Source: Hydnum rufescens UP504 (taxonomy: Eukaryota > Basidiomycota > Agaricomycetes > Cantharellales > Hydnaceae). From it: a stretch of 64,000 nt of DNA. Both the position numbers and the translations under genes were made by a program. A model generated the notes under the pieces. It searched no databases. It was given only the letters and a program-made list of their open reading frames with translations, and had not been told where the DNA came from. Shown piece by piece: positions 32,212 through 46,879 of this stretch (positions within the stretch are counted from its first letter, which is position 1; every line of letters starts with the position of its first letter). The DNA is taken from contig MU128995.1 in the NCBI GenBank assembly GCA_014904985.1, forward strand, positions 143,551-207,550, in the 5' to 3' direction.

Positions 32212-33937
32212 ACCTTAAGGAAAAGCTACTGGATGCTCTTTTCCAAATCCAATCAATATGCTGCCAATCCACAGCTAGGATAAAAGTAAACGGTCGCACC
32301 TTTCAGATCATCAAGATTCTCGGAGAGGGCGGGTTTTCTTTCGTGTACCTGGCTCAGGACGCTGATAGTGGGGTAAGCCGTTGATAATGCCAGCAGCGAC
32401 ATTTGCTGCGCGGGGCATGTGATGACCATGGTGTTTTCAGAGACAGTTTGCCCTGAAGAAGATAAGATGTCCCACTGGGCGCGAGGGTGTCAAAGAGGTG
32501 CATCGGGTGCGTTGGGTTCGATTGCATCGTCTAACGTACTATGATGTTCTGCAGGCTATGAGGGAAGTTGAAGCATACAGGCGTTTCAGGTGCGCTTGGT
32601 TCCAAATTTGACTTATTGCCAACCCTCTGGATTCACTCCTGTCATCGAATAGACACCCAAATATTATTCGTATCTTGGTATGCTAGGTTCGATCGTGCCG
32701 GGCTATCTTTGTGTCACTGACACATCCCTAGGATTCCGCAGTTGTGCAAGATCGGGATGGGGAGGGGCAAATAGTATATTTATTCTTGCCTTTCTACAGG
32801 CGCGGAAACCTACAAGACGTTATGAACTCCAACTCGGTGAACGGAACACATTTTCCCGAGAGGGAGATACTTCGTCTATTCCGAGGGACATGCCTCGCAG
32901 TCCGAGCCATGCATACCTATCGTTCTTCGAAGGCATCATCATCACCCAATCGACCCACACGAACAATCGCTCCACCCTCGCGAGGCCCTCTCCCACACCT
33001 GCGTTGGGGACAATCATCCAGTCAAGCCACGACCTCGAGGACGAGCAACACGAGAACGAGGGCCTTCTTCAGCGCACAGACGATGATAACGATGGCGGTC
33101 ACGATGCTCATCCTCATCCAGACGATGAAGGCGAGGGCGAAGGCTTCACGTATGCCGGTTCCAACATCTTACTTTCCACGAGGACGCGAAAGATGGAAAC
33201 TCGACCCGCTGATGTCATTTTTGAGCATGACGAACTTGTCCCTGCTGAAGCACCATTAGTAGAGGGAGAACTCATTCCATTTGCACATAGAGATTTGAAA
33301 CCTGCGTAAGTGGTTGAGACGTGACCGTGGTTCCTTGTATACATGCTAAATCCTTCCCTTCCAGGAACGTTATGATTGACGATAATGACGAACCGATCCT
33401 CATGGATTTAGGGAGCGCTATGCGAGCGCGTGTTCGGATCGACACACGACAACAAGCATTGATCCAACAAGTTGAGCATCATCAAAGCCTCGTGGTCGCG
33501 GGCTCGTTTCTCACACTGTCGCTTCAATCTCGGCTAGGATATCGCCGCGGAACAATCGTCGATGCCATATCGAGCCCCGGAGTTATTTGACGTCAAGACA
33601 GGCACCATTCTCGATGAGAAAGTTGATATTTGGGTGCGACGTCCAGCTAACACGAACCTGTCCATTGACTGATCTTCAGCAATTGCAGTCCCTTGGGTGC
33701 ACCCTATTTGCTCTTGCATATGGCCATTCTCCTTTCGAGAACACGCAAGACGATGGAACAGGGGGGATCCATCGCCATGGCAGTCCTCAACGCACAGTAC
33801 AAACACCCTACTGGATCACCGTATTCGGAGGGATTACGAAGTTGATAGATATGGCCCTTACAGTGGACCCAAAGGAGAGACCAGATATTCAGCGGGTGCA
33901 GCCGTTTGGCATTCCTCTTCCGCTGGTCTCTTGTTAA
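32212..33937 (+). CDS. Serine/threonine kinase of the STK16/ENV7 (NAK) family
   Basis: Exons joined by short introns read VNGRTFQIIKILGEGGFSFV (glycine loop), RQFALKKIRCPTGREG (catalytic Lys), AMREVEAYRRFR, HPNIIRIL and VVQDRDGEGQIVYLFLPFY. Next come RGNLQDVMNSNSVNGTHFP, an acidic insert (DDDNDGGHDAHPHPDDE), AHRDLKPA, NVMIDDNDEPILMDLG (DLG in place of DFG), DIAAEQSSMPYRAPELFD and VDPKERPDIQRV. The long acidic insert before HRD is typical of fungal members, membrane-associated kinases acting at Golgi or vacuole. The reading frame shifts near 32,930 in the insert. A second pair of opposite shifts (about 33,750 and 33,830) scrambles some 25 codons while the end stays in frame. The first codon is not certain. 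Confidence 0.8.
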
Positions 33938-34194
33938 TAGGAATCTTCACCCAGCTTATTGAAGCCACGGACAGAGTGATTCAAACTCTTAATTAATAAG
34001 TATCCACGTTGCCACGGACGTCAATCTCCCTTGTATCTATAGTCTTTGCGTGGATGACGTTACCGATATATACTACGTTGCTTGGAAGAAAAAGTAGACG
34101 CACCGTCTGGGTTCACCTGTCAAAGAATCTCATGCATGTGTCAGCCTTGACCTTCGTAGAAAGTGCGTCGACTCGGCGCTTTTTTTGGGTCGTT

Positions 34195-35001
34195 TCATAT
34201 CGGCACCTCCCTCTTTCTCTTCAAGACGTTTGGTTGTTTGTTGGCGTGGTGCCACATGTGAGGATGCAGGTACTGCCTCACTTCCTGAAGGGATAGTTTC
34301 GCTAGTACTGGGGGCAGTGGGCAGGCGCCCTTTTCGATGGCCTTCTCCTTTCGCAATAGCTTGCGCTCTCGTCGCGATGGTCTCTGCTTTCCTTCGAACT
34401 TAGTTTCTCTCGTTTCGAAGCCCCAACCTAAGGAAATCATATTTTTACAGGGATTTTTCAAAGACGCAGAAATGGGAAACAAGCCTTGGGTTCACGAGGC
34501 GTCATATCCGTCGTGGCTGCATCGACAAGTTGTAAAATGACGTGAAAATCATCGGAAGTGTCGTGACTCTCAGAGGCTAATGTTGTCGCGACGGTTGAAA
34601 ATCGCTTCATACGTCTCATATGAGTCTTCACGGAAAGAGGGTGTTATGCACTGTCGAGTGAAGGATAAAACATGGCTTCGCACCCCAGATGAGACATGTA
34701 CTTCGACCATTTTGCCATTTTTCAGAATCTTTCCGGGACATATTAAGCATGTAGATCGCCCAGAGCCTCCAGGATCTGACTGTATTGGCTGTGATAGAAC
34801 GGTCTTCGCTGAGATGGGAGGTAGCTCATCATCTGAGGATTCTTCTGGAATGGGAAGCGGCTCGTCCAGATCAGACTCTTCCCCTGCGGAAACATCTTCG
34901 CTGCCAGATCCCGGGGGAGATTCGTCAGAATCTGTTTGGGCACTGTCTTCGCTATCGTCCCGCTGGGGTCGTTTCCGCTTTCGTTGTATTACTTTGTACA
35001 T
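34195..35001 (-). CDS. C2H2 (U1-type) zinc-finger nuclear protein
   Basis: Minus strand, at least two introns. The first exon starts MYKVIQRKRKRPQ and continues with a long Ser/Asp/Glu-rich stretch and the zinc finger CLICPGKILKNGKMVEVHVS. An intron from about 34,685 to 34,630 joins in phase to THMRRMKRFSTVATT, supplying the second His (C-x2-C-x13-H-x5-H). A later exon is strongly basic (RPSRRERKLLRKEKAIEKG). The pattern resembles small ribosome-biogenesis zinc-finger proteins (ZNF593/Bud20-like finger), though I cannot name the orthologue. Exon limits at the 3' end are uncertain. Divergent from the exoribonuclease gene, about 90 bp away. Confidence 0.6.
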
Positions 35002-35090
35002 TGTTGACTCTTGTCAAGAGGTGGTGGCTGTGTCTTTCAAATTTGCTTCCGCAAGTCCACTAGCAAAACTTGCAGGATCATTGTGCAAGA

Positions 35091-38000
35091 ATGCTGAGGA
35101 CCCAGAATGTGGTGCGAATTTCATTGCTTCGCCACTCCAGTGGTGGTGGATTTTTTCCCGAGAGGACGATGTCTGCTGCCGCCTCTCCTCCTGTCAAACG
35201 CCCCAAGCTCAATCCGCGGGACGAGGCGAGAGTACGTGACCTTAGCCAGCGTGTCATAACTGCATTGGCGCAAGGCGACCGTCGACCACATATGAAGCGC
35301 TCCGAACGCGATCGTCGTGGCATGGCAGAGGAGAATAGGCTTCGAGAAGTAGTTGAAAATCCAGATTCGTATCTGCCGCCTCCCCCAATCACCAATACTC
35401 CAGAACTCTCTGTCCCCTCATATGGCATGGAATTCACTGATAATTCCTCACTTCCTGGCATCCCGAAGTATGTCTATTCTGATGCCATGATGGATATACA
35501 ACCAGGATATCTTCTCGAGTGCCAAAAGTACAATATTTCTTTCTGAGGATGTTGCTGAGACTCACGATAGAATCCTCCTTAGGTCTGGTCGGTCGACTAT
35601 CGGAGTTGTTCTGGGATTCGAACAACGGTATCGAAGTTTGCACATTCTCTGCATAAGCGCCAATGGCGGTGTGTTCTCCTGCCGAAACACCGATGTCTCC
35701 TTCTCCTATCCCAGCTTTGTTTCTTCCGACGTCATCTCTCGCGCAGGGCTCGGCGAGATCCCTACGAGTTATGTAGAGACTGCAGCTCGAATACAGATCG
35801 TCAAGCGTATTCGACAGATAGAGCGTGCCGTCCAGATTGCCATGCTCAGGATAGTGAAACGCGGTTCTGCCTTATACGGCATGTTCAAGGATCCTGATCC
35901 ACATAAGTGGGGCATAATGACGCTCGTAGACGCCCTCCGAGCTACTTTTGGTCGAAAGGCTGATCTACAACTGCACCATGCCCTGGCCATGAAAGAATAT
36001 CTTCTTGCGCAATCCACCCCCTTCATCATCCAGACATTCGATATGCTCAGGTCCCGAACCTATTTCGTCCGCCCATTGGCGGCTTTGGAAAATCTCCAAC
36101 AAGTGGCAGAGTGGATTCGGAACAACGACGAGAGTATTGAGAGATTTGTCAGGATGGCAAGCCTATCATAGAGAAGTCTCGGCGTCTTCGCAGTGAGACA
36201 TGCAGCGATGCGATCGTGGAGCCCGTGCCCCTAGAGGAGGACACTCGATTTAGTCCGACGGATATCGTCATCATCAAGTTCTTGCAGAACTCCCTCCTTC
36301 GGCAGCGTTATATTCAGGATGATCCATATGCTCCGTACCTCCCGAGCATCATTAAACGCCTTGAGGGTTATGACGACCGGATTATGGCTCGATAACGTTT
36401 CGGGTCCTTCAAGACTTAGGGGTGTATACACCGTGGGATACTATGATTGCACACGGCGCAGACGGGACGGAGATGAACAAGCGTGGATTGCCTCTAGGTC
36501 CACCCGGTACAAGTCCTATGGAAATTCTCGCCGAGAGTCGGTCCGAAAAAATCCTTGAACTTTCGGTTCCAGTGCAAGTTGGTGATAGCCACTTGACATT
36601 GATCGATGGTCTTGACTCTATTCGACACGATTTCGGCCAGACTCCAGCGTTTGCTATTGACGATTTCGATGCGAAAGAGCTGGATGATGCGATCTCCATC
36701 GAGCCGATCCCTGCTTCAAATTCCTACTGGGTCCACGTTCATGTAGCGGATCCGAGCTCGATTATCCATCCGCGCGATGAAATAGCACGCATTGCGGAGC
36801 ACCGTGGAGTAACAGCGTATTTTGTGGAGAGAACATGGCCAATGCTGCCACAGACCATGACGGAAGCCCTTTTTAGTCTGGGCTCGACATCCTTGAAGAC
36901 CCTGGCTCAGCCTGTGTTGACATTCAGTTATGAAGTGGATGAACAAGGATGCATAGTTCAGTCTAAAATCCGGCCAGCCCTCGTTCGGAATGTGATCTCC
37001 CTTCGATATGATGACGTCGATAGGTTCCTTAATGGTGGCGCCCAGACAAAATTCCTTGCCTACCCTCTCGCCTCTGGGTCACCGTTTTCTGTGCCTCCCT
37101 CCCCCATCCCGGAGATTGCTCACGAGGATATTCGGCATCTGGGCATCATTGCTCAGCGGCTAGGAAAGAAACGATCTTCAAGCGAGCGCGTACTCCAATG
37201 GGTGTCCCCACACCTGAAAGTATTTTTGCATTCAACAAATCTTCCTATTAACCCCCTGGAACCAAGTCGGCCCTCTTTATACCGAGGGTTCCCCACAGCA
37301 GAATTGGGTGTCGAACATATATGGGAATCTCCGGCTCGTGGGTGGGTCTCTGAACTTATGATAACAGCGGGCATAGTCGCATCGCGCTTCGCCAAAGGAC
37401 ACAAAATCCCTTCATCTACAGAGCTTCACTTCCACACACTGCCACCGAACAAGACTGCGCCGAGCTCATGGCGTTGCGCAATGGATCTGGGTCCATTCCC
37501 CTGACCGAAGTCTTCAAGCGTCATATTGTCTTTGGTCGGAGCATATACACGACGGAAGATATGCCTCATGAGACGATGGGCGTGTTTTCACCCGATTTGT
37601 ATTGTCGTGTGACATCCCCATTGCGGCGCTTCGTTGATCTCGTCAACCATTGGCAAATCAAGGCCGCTCTTCGAAATACATTGTCTCCTAATGCGCTGTC
37701 TTTCCCGCCCACCGCCACGGCGCCTGTACCCCTCTTCGCGAAAGGAATGCTAGATCAGCTTGTCGTAGACCACAACCATGTGGATATGGCATTCAAACGT
37801 GCATCACAGGGTAACATGTTGGCGTGGGCTGGGAACGTGATGCAGAATGCCCTTGCTGATCCCACGAACGAATATGCCCACCATGTCCTCAATAATCTCG
37901 ATGCGGTCGTTATGGGTACTCCGGTATGGGCCAACGATATCCGGGCATCCTACCTGGATGTCACACTACCACAACTCGGGTTTAATGCCGCAATATTGGA

Positions 38001-38103
38001 CTTCGACCATAACAGTCCGGCGCAGATGGGAGAAACCTTGAAAGCGAGACTCCATTCCGTTGAAGTGGGGATGATGCCGAGAGTCATTCTTAAACTCGTT
38101 TAG
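35091..38103 (+). CDS. DSS1: Mitochondrial 3'-5' exoribonuclease, RNB family (DSS1-like)
   Basis: The start at 35,091 gives MLRTQNVVRISLLRH, a likely mitochondrial presequence. One intron (35,528-35,582) is in phase. The RNB domain begins near FAIDDFDAKELDDAISIEP, with the acidic residues that bind magnesium, and continues to CRVTSPLRRFVDLVNHWQIK, its conserved end. A C-terminal S1-like beta region follows (MPRVILKLV end). The family degrades RNA processively and forms the mitochondrial degradosome with a helicase. Three frame breaks interrupt the sequence: a missing base at the T run near 36,145, extra bases near 36,391, and a shift near 37,450. Between them the protein is well conserved, which suggests assembly error or very recent decay. 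Confidence 0.8.
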
Positions 38104-38240
38104 CGCCTTCCCAATTTTCGAGCTCATTGTTCATTCATAACATTATCTTGACAATTGCTGTACCGGAGGACATCGGGTGATAGATGGGTTTATGTGTATC
38201 TGATGGTGTAGCTAATAAAACTGACATGGCATCCCTACTT

Positions 38241-40363
<2,123 letters not shown>

Positions 40364-40968
40364 AGCGGCAGTCCTGGATGTTTATCTGGGTGGTGTGGAA
40401 CGAATGATAGGCCTAGCAGGCTTTAAATATCCTCCCAGATGAGAAAATGGTCTGATTCCCTCTCCAATATAAGCGGCTCCGGTATTCACCGAGAGCGTGA
40501 ATCTTTGAATTGAACAGCGGGCACTGACGCCGAAATCTACTGAGCACCACTACACACGATGGCGGGGGCGACGGAAACAGTACGAGTCCAAGGAGAGCAT
40601 TGCAGAGTCGAGAACGGAAAGGACACACTGTTGAGTAGCGTTATCGGCTACGGCGCATTAGTTCACGTGCCATTTGTGGCGCTCTACCCTCCCGCTCTTC
40701 TGCCGCTCTAGCCGACCTTTTATTATATATAGCGTAGGTACTACATAGTTCTCCAAAAACACGTAATTGATAGCCGTATAAATGGACTGCCCTAGACTCC
40801 TTACCATTACCTGTAGGCAGTCCAATGCGGTATATAAACTAGAACTCGCGCCATAGCTCGTTTTATTTCAATGGGCCCGAGACTCTCGCCTTCCAGATAC
40901 GTGGCTTCCTTGACGTGTTTCTCTCTTACTGATCGCACGTAAGTACTGCTAGGTGTAGGTTCAACTTT
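40364..40968. other. Upstream regions of CYP51 and the BTB array
   Basis: No gene seen. A 'ttattatatata' stretch near 40,720-40,733 could be a core promoter, but it could serve either direction. Confidence 0.4.
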
Positions 40969-42107
40969 TTGAAATCCCAAAGTCATCGGATCAGCCTTGG
41001 CGAAACCATCCGTGTTTGCTTACCCACTACTGTAACTAGCATTGGACACCAATGTCCAAATCTACTAAGAGCTGCTGCCACTCGCCATAGCACGTTTTAT
41101 TTCCATGAACCTGAGACCCTCATCTTCGAGGTATGCAACTTCGACAATGTGTCTACTGTTCTGCTCATAGATTACCCCTAGGTAGGAGGTATCTTATTCC
41201 GACCACACATATTTCTGCTACGACGGTACAGCGAATTTTTTCAGGGGATGCTATCCCTTGATTTTGGAAAGCAACTCGAAGGATACAGAGATAGCCTTCC
41301 TATTGTGTTGGCAGATGTACACCTTGCCGATGGAGACTATCCAGAAATCACCGCTGAGGAGTTTGAACTTGCTTTGTCTGTGATGTATGCCGAGTCAGTG
41401 TCTTAAGCTCTCTGGGTATACATTGAGCAGAGTTTAACCTTTCCTTAGGGTGCTCACTAAGAACCCACCGAAATCTCTTGGCCAATGGTACAAGGTGCTG
41501 GATGTCGCAAGGCGGTGGCAATCCCAGCATTTACGGGACACTGCAATTGCACACATTGCCAAGTCAGACCTGCATGCCTCTATGCGCCTCATGATCAGCA
41601 CCAAGTACGACATTCCAGAGTGGCTCCCAGATATCCTCCTGGACCTGTGCCTTCAGAGTTCCTTTCCATCTGATGACATGGCGCACTTGCCTCCCTCCCT
41701 TATCCCCCCCCTTTTGTTTGGCACGCGAAGAATTCCGCAGCCACCTTGTTTCCAGGGTGACAAAACAAGTCATGTGTCACAGCTACTGCGCTTGGTCTGC
41801 CACCAACCGAGAACGGTTACATGTTTATCTGAGTCAGTCGTTATCGCATACCCTGGACCTACGAAAACCAAATCATTCGTTCCTCACGGAGGTGTTTCAA
41901 GGGCACCTATGCAGCCCTGTCAGCTGCTTCGTTTGCACTCGCCACTGGAAGGAAATCTCGGCGGGCTGTGAAGCCTTTTGTAAATCTCTCGTCCAAGAGC
42001 ACTGCTTCCCCGAGGGAAAAAGAACTTTTCAAGGGCGAGGCGTCATTGTGGGAACATCATCGTCCCCCGCAGATGCAATGACTTGTACATGTGGGAAGAC
42101 ATTCTAG
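40969..42107 (+). pseudogene. BTB/POZ-domain protein, copy 1, frame-broken
   Basis: Three exons as in the other copies: to 41,130 (ending YFHEPETLIFE), 41,182-41,393 (GGILFRPHIFLLRRYSEFF, the BTB core) and from 41,449 (VLDVARRWQSQHLRDTAI). The start is unclear because the ATG homologous to the other copies (41,061) is out of frame; an upstream ATG at 40,969 is in frame. The C run at 41,704-41,711 shifts the frame, and the conserved C-terminal half continues in another phase to 42,107. BTB domains mediate dimerisation and often recruit cullin-3 ligases; no partner domain is visible here. Confidence 0.75.
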
Positions 42108-42108
42108 T

Positions 42109-42450
42109 TCAGAGTGAATCGGGAGGCAGACCATCAGTCACGGCCCCCAGACTTCGAGAACTGTTGTAGTTCAGAGTCCGAGTAAAATATGGGGGTACTA
42201 CTAATACTGTTGAACCCATACGGACTCGTCGCTCATGTGTCTTCTGCACAGTGTACTGTGTTGGTTCATTCTTCACCGCCTGTGAAAACGGCATTCAAGT
42301 TGCCAGGAAATGAAAAAAGTTTGAAGAGGGACGAAGAGAAAGGTCGAGCGCGAGTGTGGACCAAGCCATGAGGACACAAAGGGAGACAATGCCACATCCA
42401 GTGAGCATGCTAATAGTCATATAGGAGGACCGAAGTACAGAAACAGATCA
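42109..42450. repeat. Intergenic block shared by all units of the BTB/HOP2 array
   Basis: A segment with 'tttcatacgggcttgtcgtt', 'attcccactatgattaaccgg' and 'ggcaggaaatgaaa' follows each BTB copy. Examples lie at about 46,605-46,880, 49,725-50,085, 53,775-54,120 and 55,320-55,630. A further copy without its BTB gene lies at 48,107-48,430. It separates convergent BTB and HOP2 genes and probably holds both 3' ends. Minus-strand frames of 70-90 codons inside it are not conserved in phase, so I call no gene. Confidence 0.7.
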
Positions 42451-42452
42451 AG

Positions 42453-43480
42453 TCAGGCAGAATTACAAGGTCCTGGCGGAACCTTAGTGTTTAGTCGTCT
42501 TGCCGGTGGTTCCGGGCTGGCCGTTGACAGAGAGGACCGCGTTCGAGAGTCTCGCATTCTGCCAGTTCGGATGCACCGGGTGGGCTTAGGTGCTCCGTTG
42601 TGGACAACAGACCGCATGAAAGGGAAAGTGGCGGCTAGTAAGCAAATCCGCAAGGATGGTGTTAGCTGGTGCCCCACTCCGTTTGAAAGACATATCCAGG
42701 ACATCAAGACACATGAAGGGAATGAATAACAACACGCACGGTGACTGAAATAAAGGAACGCAACTCTTTTGTAAATCTTTTCGCGCTTCCTCCATTCATC
42801 TCCATCTTGTTCAGTCTGCATCGAGCTGTTCAACGTCTTTCGCTTCTGATGTCGGCACATCGGCAAAGGAAATGCGGTATGGAGCGAGGACGCCATCCAG
42901 GCCTTCGAGTGAAGATCTGAGAGTGGTGATGAAGGCTGGAAGAGACTCTGTTGTCGCACTGAGGCGTATTTGAGCTGATTCTAGAAGAGATGTCGTGCGA
43001 GAATTTCAGCCAGGACGGTAACACAGTGGAGAGCAGAGACTCAAGAAAGAGCATTTGGACCAAACGATGAAAATCGAGGGCATACCGTTCGCGAGGAGTC
43101 GATTCAAGCTCGTGAGGCCCTCGATTTTTGTTCTTTGCATTGGTCAACTTCCTTTTGCAGCGCGTCAGCTTCTCTATGAACATAACACCCTCATCGGATT
43201 GCTTGCATTCAAAGATAGCGAAAGTAGGTAGCGGCTATATGGGACGATGAGCGCCCATCCACTGGTGGCAGACATCAAGAAGTATCACCTGCCTAGCGAC
43301 GAAGAAGGCTTGTTCGCCCGGAAGAATGAAAGAAACGGTCGTGATATTTTGCAAGACGGAGACACGCACCCGATGATGGCCTGAATTAGTGGAAGGAGAC
43401 CAACGCACCGTGACTCTTCTGGGTAATTTCGCCTTTCTCTGTGAGTGCCAGAAGATCTTGTGTCGTTAGCTTTGATCGAT
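42453..43480 (-). pseudogene. HOP2: HOP2-like meiotic pairing protein, copy 1 (truncated)
   Basis: Minus strand. LLALTEKGEITQKSHG and EQAFFVARQ (43.3-43.45 kb) are the end of the winged-helix domain. The coiled-coil region and a damaged C-terminus (HLSPPGASELAE, LERGPLCQRPA near 42.55 kb) follow. The first exon and part of the second are missing: the array homology stops near 43,480. A segment equivalent to SLDIEFDSEEHEA is deleted at the C-terminus. HOP2 works with MND1 to help DMC1/RAD51 in meiotic strand invasion; this copy is not functional as written. Confidence 0.75.
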
Positions 43481-45420
43481 CCCATTTCTTTATGTTGGGT
43501 ATTGCATCCGCTTTCTGCTCGAGGATCGAATACTGTTGCAACTGAAGACGATGAAGTAGGAACGAGAAGGGTAGGACTTCTTAGTGTCGCGACGGACTTG
43601 TTAGGTCTAGCAAAGTGTCGAGTATCGTTTCTCAGTATCAATGGACGTCGCGGATTCTTCCATGCGCTTGCTGTCGCAATCTTTACGCCTGGAATTACGC
43701 TTGACGTGAGTGGCTGTTTCTTGGTTACATCGTAGTTGCTTAAAGAGTATAATTCTAGCCGGCATCCTCCCTGTGGCCTTCACCGTGGCATTTCCTTTGT
43801 TCGTTTTCGCAGAACTGAATACGTGGTCCGCTCTACCCCTTCGGCGTGACGGCACATCGGTTCCTGAACGGATACTCGACAAGAGGAGAATGGCTCGGCT
43901 ATTCTGTGCTAGGTTTATGTTCTCACTGGATGGGCCGGACGTCCGTGCTCAAGAGCTTGGCTCTTTGGGTTCGTGGAATCTGAATGCTCATTTTAGTGTT
44001 CCCATAGCCCCTCGATAGCAGGCACTCCTGAATTTTCCATCTTCGTAGTTTTGTGTGCTCTCCTGCTTCAATTAATATGCGGGGTCGAGAAACCAGTCTC
44101 GGGATGTTGTCTTTCGTCTTGTGACCCAATGAATTATATCCAAATTCGTCGGGAATCACAGGTATGGCGGTATTTTCTGTGCACACGTACCTCCATGCTA
44201 TGGGGAGCATTTAGCGCGCAAAGCGACAATGCAGTGCTGCCATCTTTGTACGAGTTGACTGGAATTTAGGAGCAGCGTACACGCAATTTTAGTAGCAATG
44301 AACTAAGTACCTACACTTTATTCCACAGCTTCACCCGAAACAGGTCAACCTTCACTTGACTTTCCCCTACCTACGAGATCTTGCCACTTTTTAATGTTCC
44401 TCTCTGCAGTACCTTCCCAAGATCTGGCCACTGCGATGAAATTGGGTTGCTGGGTAAAGGAGTGCTTAAGAGCCTCGAGGTCGGGAGGCTTTGCGAAAGG
44501 GTTCGTCAGGGTTGGCGTTTGGTAAGGGCCGGTGTTCACCGAAGGCATTTTCATGGGGGTGTAACCGGGGACAACTCGGCCAGATTTGGCATCAGAGGTT
44601 ACGGTAGGAATAGCATTTTCAGGAGCACGGAAATATTTTCATTTGCCTGTGGCCTCATCACTTCTCATATTCTGGCCGCTGCTGCCATTGTCATCGTCAT
44701 TTCGCCCACCATCAGAACCATTCTGAATCCATGTCTGCCATGGGATGGGGAATGAGAGCATAGGGTCGTCAGAAAAGGGCCAAAATCCCCGGACCCTCAT
44801 CTCATGAATGAGGAAGGCACCGTGGAATGGCAAGTATCGACTGTTTGGGAAGAGCCGGACGGCACAGCCATGGAATGGCTGCAACGAGCGGGTGCGAGAT
44901 TGATTTATGAACACAAAGCATCTGGCCTAGAGGAAAATGAGAATTCAAAAAGTGAGAATGTCGTGAGGAGTGAAAGGCACGGAGCGGGAGGGTTAACCCA
45001 CTTCTGGCACCCAGCGGATGTAAAAGCGGAACCTATTAAAAAATGTATGATGATTGGGGCACAATAGGATACTATTCCTTGCCTCGTGCTGTACAGATCT
45101 AGCTTCCATGGGAATGAATTGCCTCATGCGCAAGTCTTCCCACTGCATAAGGCTCAATGAGTACAAATGAGATGCAACAGGGATAATAGGCATACAGTCC
45201 TGTCCTCATCTCTGGGGATGATTTAGGCATGCTCGAGGATGGCCTCATCATCCTCACCACAGACAATGCATTGGCATTCATCACGCTGTTCTATCTTGGT
45301 GACAAATGCCTCCGTTGAGGATATCTCAGAGCTAGGACTCTCTGTTGCAGATATTGCACAGATAACGCTTTTGGAGTAAACGAAGGGGAGGCCATAACGA
45401 AGGTTGAATGCAACCGGGCT
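43481..45420. other. Non-repeated insert in the array with one unidentified minus-strand frame
   Basis: This segment lies between HOP2 copy 1 and BTB copy 2 and has no counterpart in the other units. On the minus strand, two frames in the same phase (44914-44639 and 44554-44345) are separated by a TGA in an AAATGAAA context and about 80 more bases. Together they would give about 190 residues, including FPIPWQTWIQNGSD, NPFAKPPDLEALKHSF and RNIKKWQDLVGRGK. I do not recognise the protein. The second half alone (69 codons from MKMPSVNTG) could be a small gene. Confidence 0.4.
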
Positions 45421-45515
45421 CCAATGTTTCAGGGACATCACCACCGGCGTTGCGAGCGCGAGCACAGCCTTTGCGCCGGCTATTTGCGCACACGCGAAAC
45501 TAACATTGCGCACCA

Positions 45516-46603
45516 ATGGCAACGGCGACCACTACCACACGCCATGGCACGCTTTATTTCGATGAACCCGAGACTCTCATCTTTGAGGTGCGCGACTTCC
45601 ACGGCTATGACGCGTTTCCCTTCTCCTTACATTCAGATCACGCGTAGGTGGGAGGTATTTTATTCCGACCGCACATATTCCTGCTACGACGGTACAGCGA
45701 GTTTTTCCAGGACATGCTATCCCTTGGTTTCGAAAAACAACTTGAAGGATGCAGTGACAGTCTTCCCATTGTGTTGGCAGACGTGCATCTTGCCGATTGG
45801 GATCATCCAGAAATCACCGCAGAGGAGTTTGAACTCGCTTTGTCTGTGATGTATCCCGAGTCAGTGTGTTTCGAGCTCTTTGGATATGTATCAGGCAGAG
45901 CTAACCTCTACTTAGGGTGCTCATTAAGAACCCACAGATATCTTCTGCCCAATGGTGCAAGGTACTGGATGTCGCGAAGCGGTGGCAATCTCAGCTTTTA
46001 CGGGACACCGCAATCTCACACCTTGCCAAGTCGGATTTACACCCTTCTATGCGCCTCATGATCAGCACCAAATACAATGTCCCAGAGTGGCTGCCGGATG
46101 TCCTTCCAGAATTGTGCCTTCAGAGGACCTTCCCACCTGAAGATATTGTGCTCTTGCCCCCGTCCCTTATCGTGCCCTTTTTTTCGGCACGCGAAGAATT
46201 CCGCAATGAACTGGTTTCCCGGGTGTCGAGCCAGACCGTATGTTATAGTACGCACTGTGTTTGGTCCGCCACCAAACGAGGGGGGTTATGTGATCGTCTG
46301 AGGGAGTCGCTATCGTCTACCTCCGACCTAGAAAGTTCCTCCATCACCGAGGCATTTCAAAAATCCCTACGCCTACACTCTCCCACCAGCTGCCCCCAGT
46401 GCACTAGTGCCTGCAAGGACATGTTGTCGGCTTGTGCAAACTATGGTCGATCCCTCGTCCGAGAGCGCTGCTTCCCCGAGAACAAAAAAAGAAAACGGAA
46501 TTCTCCCGGACGAGATGCCGGTCCACGAAAATTCGTCCCCGTACATGCGAGTCCTTGCACCTGTAGGACATGTTTAGATTTACGTTCTTCAGATTCAGAG
46601 TAG
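45516..46603 (+). CDS. BTB/POZ-domain protein, copy 2 (intact)
   Basis: Exons 45516-45587, 45648-45859 and 45916-46603 give 323 residues. The N-terminus is MATATTTRHGTLYFDEPETL, then the BTB core (ILFRPHIFLLRRYSEFFQDM, IVLADVHLADWDHPEITAEE, FELALSVMYPE). A helical BACK-like region follows (WCKVLDVAKRWQSQLLRDTA and MRLMISTKYNVPEWLPDVL). The C-terminal part has paired cysteines (CPQC and CTCRTC) and a basic stretch KKRKRNS. Both introns are GT..AG and phases agree. This is the mushroom type of BTB protein, present in many tandem copies per genome; the function is unknown. It is the best reference for the array. Confidence 0.88.
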
Positions 46604-46879
46604 ATTACGGGGGTGCACCCGTTAATTTCATACGGGCTTGTCGTTTATGTCTTCTCCACACTGGGTATCTCTGGAAATATTCCCACTATGATTAACCGGG
46701 TCATTCTTCACGGCCTCTGAAAACGGCACAGAAACGAAGGCAATGCTTGTAAGAAGGGCGAGAACAAGCGTGGACCAAAATAGCGAAGAACAGCACAGAA
46801 ATTGGGGACACGGATAAGGAAATAATGAACGAGAAGGGAGACACCGTCGCATCCAGAGGCACCTGAGGATATTACAACA

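Noticed and set aside
35605..35630. tRNA-like 'ggattcgaac' box
   Set aside because: It lies within the second exon of the DSS1-like gene and no cloverleaf can be formed around it.
45223..45522. 99-codon minus-strand frame with a CxxC motif near BTB copy 2
   Set aside because: It overlaps the start of the real BTB gene and its upstream region, and the frame is not conserved in the other copies.
46628..46852. Cys-rich hydrophobic minus-strand frame in the shared intergenic block
   Set aside because: Similar frames in other copies are shifted or interrupted; no start, intron or domain is conserved.
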